From Protopterus annectens (taxonomy: Eukaryota; Chordata; Ceratodontiformes; Protopteridae), in assembly GCF_019279795.1 (NCBI RefSeq), contig NC_056732.1, forward strand, positions 1,078,170,930 through 1,078,234,929: a stretch of DNA of 64,000 bases, read 5' to 3'. Of this stretch, positions 43,405 through 55,382 are shown piece by piece (the stretch's first letter is position 1; every line of letters begins with the position of its first letter). The notes under the pieces are model-generated. The model searched no databases, was not told where the DNA came from, and saw nothing but the letters and a program-made list of their open reading frames with translations. Made by a program: the position numbers and the translations under genes.

Positions 43405-45693
43405 ATAGGTTCATAGGTTCAAAGTGTGCTAGGCTAATGGCCCTGGAGCTTTACAAGTCTAGCCCATAGGATTACCCTGACATTGTGCCACCCAACCTTA
43501 GTTCCCAGTGCCTCTGTCAAGTAGAGCCACTGGAGTGATCCCCGGGGTGAATTTTCTATTTCCCATCTAGTCATCAAGATTTCTCTTGAAGGTGAGGTGC
43601 TATGTTTGACATGTATGGGAAGTCTGTTCCATAGCATAGACAGTCTCTGGGTTATGAATCTGTCCCTCCAGCTTGTTCTGTTGATTGTGGTAATGAGGTT
43701 GAGGTCTGTGGAATGTGTGGTGTGGAGGGATTGGAATATCTTTAGATGTATCATTTCTAACAGAGCTGGGTCAGACATGGCTTTGTAAGTCAAGCAGAAA
43801 GCGCCTCTAAGTAGGCGATATGAGACAGAGAATAGCTGGAGTTTTTTTAGTCTATCCATATAGGACAAGTGTTTAAGGCTTAGGATCCTCTTTGTGAGGT
43901 ACTTTTGTGGCCTTTCCAGTTATTGCAGGTGTCTAGTGAGATACATGCCAAATGGGGCATTGTACTCAATGATTGGCCTAATGAGGGAAGAGTAGAGGGA
44001 GACAATAACCTCTTTCTTCCTGGATGCAAAACCCTTAGTAATGAGATGTGTCGCATAGAAGGACTTTCTGACCACAGTGGCAATGTGGTGGTCAAAAGAG
44101 AGGTTGCTGTCAACCTGTGTTCCCATATCTCTTATAATGCCTTCTGTGTTCAGTGGACTACCATCGATGTGGTAATTCATGGGAACTGGGTTTTTCCCAA
44201 AGGGGATGATGACACATTTTTGGCATTGAGCTTAAGGCCATGGTTCTGACACCAACCATTGGTCTCAGTAGTGAGGCCTTTCTGTAGGATGTCAGCATCA
44301 CTTCAGGAGTTAGTAATAGCTCCCAACTTGCAATTGTCTGCAAACTTTGTCAGCCAGAGTCCCTTTATGTTGGCCTGGACTTCAGAGAAGTATATACCAA
44401 ACAGGAGGGGACCCAGGACTGAACCGTGTGGGACTCCACTCATCACTGGTCGGCAGTCTGACCTGGAATCAGCTACTTTCACACTGTGGGTTCTATCAGT
44501 GAGCCAGTTTGCAACCCACCTAGTGATATAGGGGTTGATGCCTAGCTTAGTGAGTTTTTCTATGATTCCTGAGTGGGAAATGGTATCAAAGGCTTTGTCC
44601 AGATCAAGGTAGGCTGTATGAACCACCTTGCCTTCATCCACAGCTGTGGTGACTGACTCAAATAAGTTGACCAGGTTGAGCAGACATGATCTACCCTTCA
44701 CAAAACCAAACTGTGTGGGATCCAAAGTTTGGAGATTCCCTATATCCTTGTTTATTAGGTCCATGATGATGCATTCCATAGCTTTGCATATCAGAGTCAT
44801 CAGGCTAATGGGGCGATAGTTCCCAGGGTCTGTAGTCGCTCCTCCTTTGTGGAGAGGGATGACTCTAGCAGTGCACCATTCGGTAGGGACAAAGCCTGAG
44901 ATGAAGCTGTGATTGAACAGGGCACACAGGTGAGGTGTCAGTTCACTCTGTAGTTTATGTAGAACACAGCCAGGGATATTGTCAGGTCCCATAGAAGCTG
45001 CATTCTTGGCCTTGGACAGTGCTGTTTTAACCTGTGCAGCAGTAATAATGGGTGCCTGGCAATCTACTGGTATTGTGATTGGTCCTTTGATGGGGGAGAG
45101 AGTGATAACGTTGGCACTGAATCTGTTGGCCAGTATATTGGCAATATCTGTTGGCTCAGTATAGGAGGTACCATTGTGCAGTAGCTCAGAGCAAATCTGT
45201 GTATTGCCATGGAGATTCTTTACATAACTATAGAAGGCCTTGTGGTTGTCTTTACTATCTGCTGCAATTCTGTTTTCATAGGTAGCTTTAGATGATTTGA
45301 TGAGGGAGCTCAGCTTTTTGTTGAGGCTGATAAGGGAGATTTTCCAGTCTTGGGACTTCACCTTATTCTGCATCAGTTTCCTCCTTCTGTTGTAGAGTTT
45401 GTTTATGGCACCAGATTGGCTTCCTTTTTTGGAGGGAGAGCGTCTTGGTTCTATTGGGTATGACGAGATCCATGCATTTGTGTACGTGTTCATACAGTGA
45501 ATTGGTGTATGATTGGTGTATGATTCGGCGGTCATGCAACTATTGTCCATTTGCATGGGTGCCGTGAAGTTAGCCACCTCTGTTTTTAGGAGTCCAAAGT
45601 TAGGTTTGGAGAAGTTTTTCATGGTGGTTACCTTTGCAGGGCGGGTGGGAGGGATGTGGATTTCCAAGGTGATTAGTTTGTGGTCGGATCTAT
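43405..45693 (-). mobile_element. CR1-group LINE, 5'-truncated (copy F)
   Basis: The 3' tail complement GATAGGTTCATAGGTTCAAAG at about 43405 is followed by the 3' UTR and the whole RT. Homology ends near 45693 at the endonuclease SDHK block. It is the best preserved RT among the minus-strand copies. Confidence 0.88.
43434..45667 (-). pseudogene. CR1 copy F ORF2: endonuclease end, RT and C-terminus
   Basis: A 454-codon open stretch (44303-45667) runs from the end of the endonuclease (LEIHIPP region) through a basic linker into RT: AKNAASMGPDNIPGCVLHKL, GATTDPGNYRPISLMTLICK, TQFGFVKGRSCLLNLVNLFE, AYLDLDKAFDTISHSG, GVPHGSVLGPLLFGIYF and LTKFADNCKLGAI (second catalytic Asp replaced by Asn). After frameshifts near 44300 and 43900, the thumb (VIVSLYSSLIRPIIEYNAPF) and C-terminal domain (SWRDRFITQRLSMLWNRLPI) follow. 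The length of the open part suggests a relatively young copy. Confidence 0.87.
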
Positions 45694-46299
45694 GATGAAT
45701 GACCTGGAGGAATTACTTACATTCATATACTTAATCACCTGAGCACAATGTCATAAGACAGAAATAATGGGTATAAAATACTATACATTTACAAGGACAG
45801 TGAATTTAATGTGGTTTGTTCAGCTCCTGTAAGTTGCTGTGCCACTTACCAACACCAGGGGGCAATAGCACAGCAAATAATGTCCCCCTCTCTTCTCCAT
45901 CATACCTCTTGACTGCATGAGGTATCCCTGTTTTGTCTTATACTTTTTGGCCTGCTCCTCATAAAGTTTGCATTTTTCTGACAAATTATTGAGGATTGCA
46001 GTTACTGAATGATTACAGACATTTCAGCTTCAGGCCTCATATCCTTTACAAAATGCATGACAATGAAAAGCCTTTTCTCCACTCCTTTCTATACAGATTC
46101 TTCTACCCATCACCACTTCCTCATATTCACCTGGCTATCCTAACCTCTCTAACACTACATAACCTCTTCTTATCATCTCCTCCCCATTTATACTAATCTT
46201 TCCTGATCTCTCTCCCCTTTACCGATACAATTAAATTAAACACATGCCTTTTACTTATTTCTACCATGAACTGCCAAAAGAACACTCTCTAGACTTCTA
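45694..46299. other. Unassigned noncoding stretch, pyrimidine-rich
   Basis: Possibly the decayed upstream part of the LINE-2 fragment that ends at 46555. A proline/leucine-rich frame at 45996-46196 is not recognisable. Nothing else is supported. Confidence 0.4.
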
Positions 46300-46555
46300 T
46301 ATAGCGTTTTACTTTACTTTTTCTCATTGTTCTCTTTGTAACTTATTTTCGTTATATCTCTTTGCCTTACAATATTGTTGATTATTTTTGAAATGTATAA
46401 TTTTTAACTATTTTTTATGTAATGTCTTTGAAAAAGATATATTTTTCTCTGTTAAATGGAGCTTTTCCTCCTGGGCCTCCACTGAAAATGGGCTCTTGTG
46501 GCCCAGTCGGACTTTCCCAGTCAACAAATGTCAATAAATACATACATAAATAAAT
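46300..46555 (+). mobile_element. LINE-2 3' UTR and tail
   Basis: The clearest LINE-2 terminus: GGAGCTTTTCCTCCTGGGCC, TCCACTGAAAATGGGCTC, GGCCCAGTCGGACTTTCCCA and GTCAACAAATGTCAATAAAT, ending in ATACATACATAAATAAAT. The same block, inverted, marks the tails at 13.28, 15.31 and 27.83 kb. The 5' limit is a guess. Confidence 0.7.
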
Positions 46556-46732
46556 GGTCCCATCCAGTGTCAAGAGCCCAGGTAATTTGAGCTGTAGTCA
46601 AAGCATTATCCATAGACACCACTGGTGTCAGGAGAATGGGAAAACAGGAAGTGAATAAGGGAAGAGAGGGAACAAAATAGAAATGAGAAATGGAAGACAG
46701 AAAGACAGGAAAGATAACTTCATCTACTCTTG

Positions 46733-46765
<33 letters not shown>

Positions 46766-47337
46766 TGGTTCTTATCTACCTCTAATGTTTCCATTTTACA
46801 ATATCGGTTTCCTAGAGTATTCCAGTTAAATGCAAGTTAATATTCGGAAAAGTCAAATGCTTTTGTGTCTTCATTTGCTTTTAGCAGTGGTGTGAAGAAT
46901 TTCTATATGCTATTTCTGATTCAGTGTGTGGTTATAAGTAGTAGAAAGGTTACATGAATATGTTGCTGGTGATTTTCATTCTCAGAACTCTATCGCCATA
47001 ATTGGTTATGTAAACTTAAAATTATTTCAGGAATGCCACGTATTTTTGAACATTTCTGTAACGTATTCAGAGTGAAAAAGGAAAACATACTGTGCTGTTA
47101 ATTTCTGAATAAAGGTTTTGGTAAATCTGTGTGTTAATGTCACATAATTTGTATCAGACAATGCACCATGCCTTTCTACCAGTGTCATTATTATTATCAT
47201 TATAATTATCATTAATGTGAAAACATTTTAGTCACAATAGTCATTCATTCTGTTTTATTGTTATGGAAAACCTTAAAATATATTCCATAATTCAGATATT
47301 GAACTAAGAAGGACTTAGCGATCTCAAATAGCTAGAG
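46556..47337. other. Unassigned noncoding stretch
   Basis: Contains a (CT)n microsatellite at 46732-46760 (about 14 units). Otherwise no supported feature. Confidence 0.5.
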
Positions 47338-47653
47338 TGCATATTTCTCAACCTCTTACTGCAGGAATTTTGAAAAAGCCAAAGATAATGGGGGGGCAAA
47401 GACCCAAAATCAGGGACAATTTTTAAATACTGCTCTTATAAACTTAGAAGGTTGCTAGAATATCAAACTTTGATTCAGCATGCATTTCTGAAGGATGCAA
47501 ATTCTGAAACCCAAATGTGTGTCTTTCTTTAGTGACTTAAATTCTCAATGATTTGCCAGAAAATCACAAATTTTATGAGAGTCAGACCAAACACATGAGG
47601 CAAAAATCTGGACATTTTGCAAAATTCTGGATAGTTGGGAGGTATGCTAGGAC
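47338..47653. mobile_element. Possible degenerate foldback element
   Basis: The right end complement reads GCATACCTCCCAACTATCCA then GAATTTTGCAAAATG. The left end reads GCATATTTCTCAACCTCTTA then GCAGGAATTTTGAAAAA. The two show imperfect inverted similarity over about 45 bases. No target duplication is seen. It could be a worn MITE. Confidence 0.35.
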
Positions 47654-48138
47654 ATAATTTTAGCTGTAGAGTCACACTTCTAGACCTGGTAACTGCACCT
47701 TCCATGCTGATGATAGACATTTCTACTACTACTGTGTTTCACTCTTTTGAAAAAAAAGTGGATCTAACTATAATATTGCTCTAGATGTATCTGTAGTACA
47801 TCCTGCATACATTCGTCATGGATAAATGCAAATTTTAGTGTTCTTAGTTTACTGAAACTTAAATACAATAAACTGTATGCCAGTATGACATTGTTTTCTC
47901 CAGGGGGGATGTGTGTTCAGTTTTCTGCTTTTTTCTTTGACAGACATATTGTATATATTCTTCCACCTGTGTAAGCTTATATCTACTTTTGTATTATTTA
48001 TTTTTAATGTTATACCCAAAACATTTATAGTTTGTTGATTTTCACATTAATAAGGACTGCATGTAGGATTCTTTAACAAGATATATTATTTACAGCCAGC
48101 TAACCCAAATTTTTTTAATGGAGTATATTCAAATATTA
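47654..48138. other. Unassigned noncoding stretch
   Basis: AT-rich with no supported feature. It ends at the SINE target duplication. Confidence 0.45.
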
Positions 48139-48379
48139 GACTGCGGTGGTGGTGCTGTGGTAGCGTTGTCGCCTTATTAGCAAGACATTGCCCCGTTCGA
48201 TTCTCAGCTAGAGCGTCTTCTGTGTGGAGGCATACGTGAATGGGGCATGCCTTCATTGAAGGTTGTGCATCAGGGCTGGTAACCCGGTACGTAAAAATCC
48301 ACTACCAATTATTAGCGGACCGGAGTTCTGCTGTGGCGACCCCTAACCGGGAAAAGTTGAAAAACACAACAACAACATC
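48139..48379 (+). mobile_element. tRNA-derived SINE with imperfect 12-bp target duplication
   Basis: Flanked by ATTCAAATATTA (48127-48138) and ATTCAAATTTTA (48380-48391). The head has TGCTGTGGTAGCGTTGTCGC (A box) and CCCGTTCGATTCTC (B box). The body has TGTGTGGAGGCATACG and AATGGGGCATGCCTTCATTG, shared with the minus-strand SINE at 8898-9180. The tail TCTGCTGTGGCGACCCCTAA CCGGGAAAAG TTGAAAAAC ends in (AAC)n. The tail resembles the RTE LINE 3' end in this window. Confidence 0.9.
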
Positions 48380-48391
48380 ATTCAAATTTTA

Positions 48392-48599
48392 AACTGCCCC
48401 TAAAAATAATGAACAGTTTATCAATTTAGCACAGACGATTAAGACTTTGAGATGTTAATGAGCTTCATCCAGTAGTCTTGGTTTGCTTTCCTTACTTTCC
48501 ATGTGAAACTATACGATTCTGAGCAAGTTAATTTAAAAAATGCTTTTAGGTCAGCCCTGAAAAAGAGTCCATTGTGTTCTGCAAGCTTATGAGGTTAAC

Positions 48600-48650
<51 letters not shown>

Positions 48651-50780
48651 TTATCTTATAATTACATGCACTGAATTTTCCAATTTTCTAATTCATACTG
48701 ACATTTTCACTTCTTACAGTTCTTTCCATGGAACATACTGACTGTACAATATAAACTTCATTAAGAATAGTGATTGAATCAGTTCCTGCTGTTTTTAATT
48801 ATTTCTCTTCTAACAGCCTTTTTGCTGATGAACTGTTGAAAACATCATTTCACAAATGGTACTGAAAATAGTAAATAAACTGTAAAATATGTTTGTAAAT
48901 TATTTAGAAACCGTCACTGAATGCACAAGGCTACCGCTTTTCAATTCATATGGGTTAATGCATTTAAGCAGTTATTTTTAAAGCTGCTTGCTCTGTAAAA
49001 AAACCTCTTCCTGCATTTGAAGCACAGACATACAACCTCAGTGGCTCGCCTACACACAGACATCTGAGGCACTACAGCATTGCTTCATGAGCTCCCGTTT
49101 CCATGCAACACTTTTTTTAGAAAGTTTAACAAGTTTGCCAGAAATACCTCACTGTTTCCAAGCTTTTTCAGATGCTCTTTTGCTTTCTTTGAGAACTTCA
49201 GTTCAGCAGTCTAACCACTGTACTAACGCTCTTTTATTTTAATGTAAATCGTTTATTAATTCTCTGGAGGCATCATTTGGTGTTTTATTTGTTTCAGTAT
49301 GTTCATGCGTCAACCACAGACTATGCTGTCATTTCTTTCAGAAACAGGAATGCATTTCTTACTGACACAAAATATATTTATAATAGTAAACCTGTGAAGA
49401 ATAACACGGAAGAAATATAAGGGTTGATTTAATTGTGAAGAATAAGACAGTAAAATGCAAGGATTGATTTAATTGTGACTCATTGCACAGTTTTTGAGAG
49501 CTGACAAACAGCAGCCACACTAAATGTAATGCCTTATCAGTAACAAAAAAAAAATCATATCTCAGCAGGAGGTAGAGAGCATAAGATTAATTTCTATAAC
49601 AGTTTCTCAAGCTAATCTTAATGAAGTTTGCATTTTACATTATTGTGTTACATCATGGAAAGAATTATAAAACTCAATAAAAGGAAAATATTGATTTTAA
49701 TTAGAAAATTCAGTGCATGTCACATAAGGTTAACCCTTTTTTTAATTAACCAACCAAGCCCTCTAAGCACATGTGATTCTTTTCAGAGGTGGTCCAGGGA
49801 CATTCTATTTAAGCTATTTGCTTAGAGTCACACAGATTGTTAGGTAAGGAAAGCTGAGTTAATTTTACATGATTGTAAAATAAATCTAATGGCATAAAAG
49901 ATCTCGGTTTATAAAAGAAACATTGTATGAATGCAATGATGGTCTGGCTTTGATAACCTCATTAGGAAAATTATCTAGGTCTGTCGGACTGACATATTTC
50001 TAATGCTGCCATGTGCATACACTTATAAACAGATCATAGAAATTATCTAAAAAAGTTAGGAACCCTAGAATCTTTTTCACATTCAGGGAAAAGAAACAGA
50101 TGACAGACTGTGAGTTAGGCTTCTCTTGGTGGTTTACTGAAATAGTAGTTTCCGTAGAATGCCATATTACCCTACATGACCCTATAAAACTATACATAAA
50201 ACATTCATGTTGACTGACTATATAGTCAGCAGAGATGTGATAAAAAGCCAGAAATAATTTAAATGATACATGCGCATGCTGTTTTTATACAAACTGATAA
50301 CATTAATTGTCCCTGTCTCTCCCACAACATAAATAATCTGTGATTGTTTACAATGTCTGTAAAAGTTCCTTATTTCATATTTCCCTTTGACCAGTGTCTA
50401 GCCTTTTAGCTTCCTTTTACAGTACCCTTTATCCTTTATGTCTGGGAGCTGTTTTCAACAGGATGTCTAACCAAGGCCCACTATTTTAGCCTAGTGCATT
50501 TGTTTACCACATAGAAGATGTAGGTATTGATTTGTAGGTAGTTACTAATCATATGATACAAAAGGTCACTGAGAAGCTTAGCCCATTTTCCTATCAGAGC
50601 ACTGTCTGTGTAAGTGCCTTCTGCAGAGTTACATTGTTGATAAAGGGAGGCTCAGGGAATGAAACCTTGGACTGGAGGAAACAACTCATAGATTTAATCC
50701 GCTGTGCTAACTGCCAGACTGCAGTTAATGGCTGTGTAGAAGAGACATTAAAGTTTGTAATAACTGCATCTGTCCTAAGG
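48392..50780. other. Unassigned noncoding stretch with an (AAT)n run
   Basis: An (AAT)n microsatellite occupies 48600-48652 (about 17 units). GTGAAGAATAA followed by GGATTGATTTAATTGTGA-type sequence is nearly duplicated around 49393 and 49435. No gene is supported. Confidence 0.5.
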
Positions 50781-50793
50781 ATATATATATATA

Positions 50794-50848
<55 letters not shown>
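50781..50848. repeat. (TA)n microsatellite
   Basis: About 68 bases of TA repeats with one TTTA interruption. Confidence 0.95.
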
Positions 50849-50850
<2 letters not shown>

Positions 50851-51104
50851 GTTTGTATGACTGCAGTTGTTCTTATACACCCTTAACATGGAAAGAAATG
50901 AGTATAACAGAGTAGCTGGTTTATAGAGTAGTCCCAACACATACATTTATTTATCCTTTGTTAACCAAGTTATACAGGGGAAATCTGAAGTAGTATTTCC
51001 ACTACTGGAGGAAATTTGGCCAGTGCATTAGCGAATTTCCCTAATCTTTTTTAGAGATGTTGTAGGAACTTTTATATCAACCTGAACTAGCATCAGCCTG
51101 AGCA

Positions 51105-51300
51105 GATGGGACTTCAGATTAACATCTCATCTAAAGGATGCCACATTCAGGAGAGCAGCACCCTCCCCTAATGCTGGGCTGCACTGTAAGCAATCCAATC
51201 ACCTGGACAAGGAATGGAACCTACAGCTCTCTGGTCTTCCAGCACCAAAGGTGAGTGTGCCACCTGTTATACCACTGATACTCCTTTCAATACTTTTGGA
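51105..51300 (-). mobile_element. Ancient tRNA-headed SINE
   Basis: The plus strand GACTTCAGATTAACATCTCA followed by TCTAAAGGATGCCACATTCA and a GAACCTACAGCTCTCTGG block resembles the inverted body and tRNA head of an old SINE family common in sharks and other early-branching vertebrates. On the minus strand the tRNA-like part is AGTGGTATAACAGGTGGCAC with a B-box-like GTAGGTTCCATTCC. Family recognition is from memory and no ends are defined. Confidence 0.5.
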
Positions 51301-51889
51301 CCATAACTTTTGAATCGCAAGTTTATTTGTTTTTTATGGTTTTTTCTTGTGTGTGTTTTTTTTTAATTATTTTCTTGAAACATGATAAATAAAGGATAAA
51401 CATTCTTTTCATCCTATGAATAAGCTGCCAAAATAGATATCTTAAACATCTCTCCTAAAGTCTATATGTTGGTGTTAAACACTCAAATGGAAAGAGAAAA
51501 GGGAATTGCTATACAAGGATGAGCATGTCTTATTCCTTATGTGATTTCTTAATCTGTGAACAGTATATCTTATAGTAAGAGAAAGATAAACACTTCTGAA
51601 GAAAATATAGCTGAACAACTCAATACTCCTTCTGATGTAACTGAATTAAACTGGATAGATTCCAACCTGGTATCCTGTCTGTTTAGAAAATAAAAAAATG
51701 TATATTTCTTTCTCTCTCTGTCTCTCTATCTCTTTACATGCTGTTGGTAACACTCATTAAGAAGTGCTGCATGCACTTCTGAAGATTTTATCATCATAAT
51801 GCAGGCAACTCAAAGGAAGTCGATAAAAATTGAGTACAAGATTTATTAAAAACTCTGCAAAGAAAGACTAGAAGAGTTTAATGTCTATA
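51301..51889. other. Unassigned noncoding stretch
   Basis: Contains a short (CT)n near 51710-51730. No supported gene. Confidence 0.45.
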
Positions 51890-52130
51890 CTTTTGAAGAA
51901 AACACAAAGCAGAGGATTGAAGTGTTAAAGTAGGTTAATGAAATACACAGAACTGGAAACTGGTACTCTTTGAAGTTACATTTTGAAACTCAGGAGAGAC
52001 ATGAAGATATATTATTCATCATATATGGTGGTGAGTGATTGGAATAGCCTTCCTGAAAGCTTAGCAGTATGAAAAACAGCAGAAATTTTCAAGAAAGGAA
52101 TGGAGGTACACAAGGAAAATGCTCCAGGAG
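51890..52130 (+). pseudogene. Ancient CR1/L2-like ORF2 C-terminus
   Basis: In the frame through 51995: RDMKIYYSSYMVVSDWNSLP, ESLAV, stop, KTAEIFKKGMEVHKENAPGD. This follows the pattern seen at the C-terminus of CR1-group ORF2 (RxxFFTQRVVNxWNSLPExV then SLNxFKxxLD). It is more diverged than copies A-F and has no recognisable RT core next to it. Confidence 0.5.
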
Positions 52131-52724
52131 ATACCAATGCAACTCTGGTACTTGCTCCTCAGAGGCTAAAATTATAAAACCATAATACACAAAACCATCC
52201 CTTGCCTGCCGCTCAGGTTTGTCCTTGACTGGAGTTGTATTGAGATATAAGACAGCATTTTCTTTAACTAGCACAGACCATTAACTGATCTTTAACTAGC
52301 AGCAGCCATTAATTGACCTTTACATTTTTTTCACATTATTTTGCACCAGTAGCATTTCTTCAATTATTTGTCCCATATCACTAGACCATGGGAAGGCAGT
52401 TTGCCTCTATTCTTTAGTAAACATCTCCTTACCAAGGTAAGAAGGGATCAAGAAAGAGTGGGTCTGCCAAAGGGGAATCTAATCAGGGACTCTGACTCAT
52501 AACTCATAGTTCATAATTTCTATTTCCTGTTTCAGGCCTGATACTAGAACACACACTCAAAATTGGCAGACAAAACAGATTGACCCAACCACAAAGCTTC
52601 AGACTCAGTTTATGTTTCATAATTCACAGAAATGTATTCTGCTTTCTTCTAATAAATGGAAATATAAAATTACATCTTCCAACAGTTCTGTTTTTGGTCA
52701 TACTACATGTCAAAATATTTCCTC
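52131..52724. other. Unassigned noncoding stretch
   Basis: AT-rich, ending where sequence texture changes abruptly at 52725. No supported feature. Confidence 0.45.
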
Positions 52725-54224
52725 GGATTCATGAAGCTTGTGCCAGGCGCAGGCGTAGCGTAGGTGGCATAACGCCAAATATGTCCGCCGAGCGATTCAG
52801 GTACGAACCAATCCCACGTGCACTACCGGCATATGCCAGAGCTACGCAGCCCTCGGCATAGGTATGCAAATCACCCCATGCACAGTGTTGCACCATGCTA
52901 ATGAAGGCATACAGTGATTCACGAAGTGGTGCAGGCGTAGCACAAGCCCATGGAAATGTAAACCAAAAAACATGGTTTACATTTTCCCAAACAGAACATC
53001 AGAGATATGGAAGCGGACCACACGCATGTATTACAAAGTTAACATATGCCAATGGAGAAATACACAGCCAATGGCACAAGAAAAGATGCACAACACCTAA
53101 AAAACAACATTTAATGTCATGTCCACAGTAACGCACAGTACAACCGCAGGGCATGTGTGTGCAAACAGGAATACAAAGGAAATATATAAAAATGGCAGAA
53201 AATCGCAATGAAAGACAAATTAGGATTGCACCATAATATGCAATGGTAGGCATGGCACACCACAAGCAAGGCACAAGGGTTGCTAGGGGCCCGCAACAGT
53301 GTTCGGCGCTGTAACTATGAATTAGTAGTCAATGCCATGCAAATGAGGCAGGTAATACTGAATCGCAAACGTCCCACTGGATTAAGGATGTACCTGATGG
53401 CGCAGCGCTACAACACCGAGGAGTGTATCAAAGGTGATACATGACATCAGCAGAGGGGTGTGCCACCGTATCAGTAAGCACATTGGAACAATGCAAATCT
53501 GGCCTGGCCATTGCTAAGCAAAACTGAAGGACAGGGGCGGGAAGGAGGGTATAGAACCATTTAGCTGAGAGCACACATGGTACCTGAAAGCGCATGTGTA
53601 CGGGGATGAACTCATGCCCGAAACCCAGTAAGCGGATGCATGCGCCATGAACAATAACACAAACAGGAAGGTCAGGGGAAGGAAAGAAGGAAATGCCGAA
53701 GCAGGGTAATTGGCATAGTAATGAGCAATTAACACCAATCAACACACGGCGGCCAATCGACGGCAGTAGACAAGCCTGCAGGATAGGGGAGGCATAGGAT
53801 TGCAAAGAAAGGTGTGGAGGACCTGGAATGCAAAGATAGGAGAACTGTCATAGCAGAGCAAAGCAAACCCACAGTAGATCAGCAATAGCACACATTACGC
53901 AAGATGAGCCAGGTCTAGGAAAGTACAAATGAAAGCAGGCAGCTGGATGCATGCCAGCAAATGGTAGGTGTAATGTGCACAAATGTAAATGGAAGGGCAG
54001 GAAGTAATTCACCGCATCCAAATGTAATGCAACACCAAAGGCAGCACAATAGCGGTTTCATAAATAAAACACAGAAGATACCCTGTAGCCACGATCGTAC
54101 ATACACACCCTATGACATCATCAGTGTTCACAGCAGAACAGTATAAAGTGTGAAAGCACCCAACACACACCTGTGTATTCCCAAACACCACACCATAGGT
54201 GTAAACAGATGGGGAACTTTTAAA
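52725..54224 (+). mobile_element. Probable PIF/Harbinger 5' end and upstream noncoding part
   Basis: A sharp change to CpG-containing sequence starts at GGATTCATGAAGCTTGTGCC, which has the GGxxTTCATGAA look of Harbinger termini. Related subterminal motifs follow in the same orientation: GATTCAGGTACG (52794) and GATTCACGAAG (52916). GCAGGCGTAG occurs at 52750-52759 and 52931-52940, candidate transposase-binding repeats. The matching right terminus was not found before the window end, so the extent is open. The rest up to the transposase is noncoding as far as I can see. Confidence 0.5.
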
Positions 54225-55382
54225 ATGTATATGTTGGAAGCTGCCATAGCTGTGATTCATCAGCATGTGTTACAGACCAACGGTGTTGTGGAGGATGATG
54301 CCAACAACCACCGTAGGCCTCGGAGGAGGAGAAGAGTGTTCAGACCAAGGGTAACCTACCAGGGGCTACATGATCTGGAGATAGTAGAGCGTTACAGGGT
54401 GGACAGGGACATCTTACAGCAAATAGTAGAGCTGTGCCAGCCACACCTGAGAACCAGAAACAACAGAGGGGAACCCATCCCAGTGGACACGAAGGTATGT
54501 GTAAGCTTGCGAATACTAGCCACAGGTACCTTTCAAAGGCCAACTGGAGATATAATGGGGATCTCACAGGCATCGGCATCCAGGGTACTACACCAGTTCC
54601 TGGATGCCATGTTACCACATGCCAATAAGCATACAGACTTCCCCTGAACTCAGGAGGAGTTGCCCAGCAATATCCGTCACTTCCACCATGTGGCAAACTA
54701 CCCGGAGGTACTGGGTATGATAGACTGCACGCACATACAAATAAAGTCACCACCCGGTGAGTATGGTAGCCGCTACATAAACCGCAAAGGATTCCACTCC
54801 ATCAACTGCCAGGTCATGTGCAATGCCCAGGGCATTATCATGGATGTGTGTGCTGGCAGCCCTGGAAGCTACCACGACTCCCATATCTGGAATGCCTCAC
54901 AGCTGTATCAGGTATTTGTCAGGGGGGACATCCCACAAGGTCACCTTGTGGGTGATGCTGGCTATGCACTGGAGCCATGGATGATGACCCCCATCAGAAA
55001 TGCACACACACCAATGCAAGAACGCCATAATGAGGCACACGCACAAACCAGAATCATCATAGAGCGTGTGTTTAGGATGCTGAAATCACAGTTCTGGTGC
55101 TTGGACACATCTGGTGGAGCCTTGCAGTACTCTCCAAGCACATGTGCCCACATCTTCATAGTATGTGCCATGCTACATAATATTGTCCTGCGGAAACAGC
55201 TGCAGCAGGGTCATAATGGGGGAGGGCCTCACAGCCCACCGCAAGTGCCAAGGCCAACACAGGCACAGAGGGATCCAGACCATGGACACACTGTGCCAGC
55301 CCCAGTAGGCAGAAGGAGGCATGCCCAATATGCCTACACCTTGGCAAAGAGGGAACGTATAGCACATACATTGACAGTGTAG
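54225..55382 (+). pseudogene. PIF/Harbinger transposase, single in-frame stop
   Basis: DDE transposase of the Harbinger superfamily, which cuts and pastes its element. About 385 codons from ATG 54225 (54231 is an alternative). N-terminus: basic RRPRRRRRVFRPR, then a helix-turn-helix region YRVDRDILQQIVELCQPHL, VSLRILATGTFQRPTGDIMG and ISQASASRVLHQFL. One TGA at 54645-54647 follows HTDFP, and the same frame resumes with TQEELPSNIRHFHHVANYPE. Catalytic residues are intact: GMIDCTHIQIKSP (Asp 54723-54725), LVGDAGYALEPWMMTP (Asp 54954-54956), IIIERVFRMLKSQFW (Glu 55062-55064). It ends ALHNIVLR-like (CAMLHNIVLRKQLQQGHNGG) plus a polar tail at TAG 55380-55382. No frameshift is seen. A readthrough or simple CGA-to-TGA decay could both explain the stop. 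I could not find the usual Myb-like partner. Confidence 0.9.

Noticed and set aside
48160-48220. Standalone tRNA gene
   Set aside because: The A and B boxes are followed by a SINE body, a LINE-like tail and target duplications, so it is a SINE head.
53285-53430. Possible Myb-like partner of the Harbinger element
   Set aside because: A short stretch (ELVVNAMQMRQVILNRKRPT) is loosely suggestive, but there are no conserved Trp positions and the frame is short.
54340-54753. Long minus-strand frame opposite the Harbinger transposase
   Set aside because: It is antisense to a gene with clear conserved motifs and shows none of its own.
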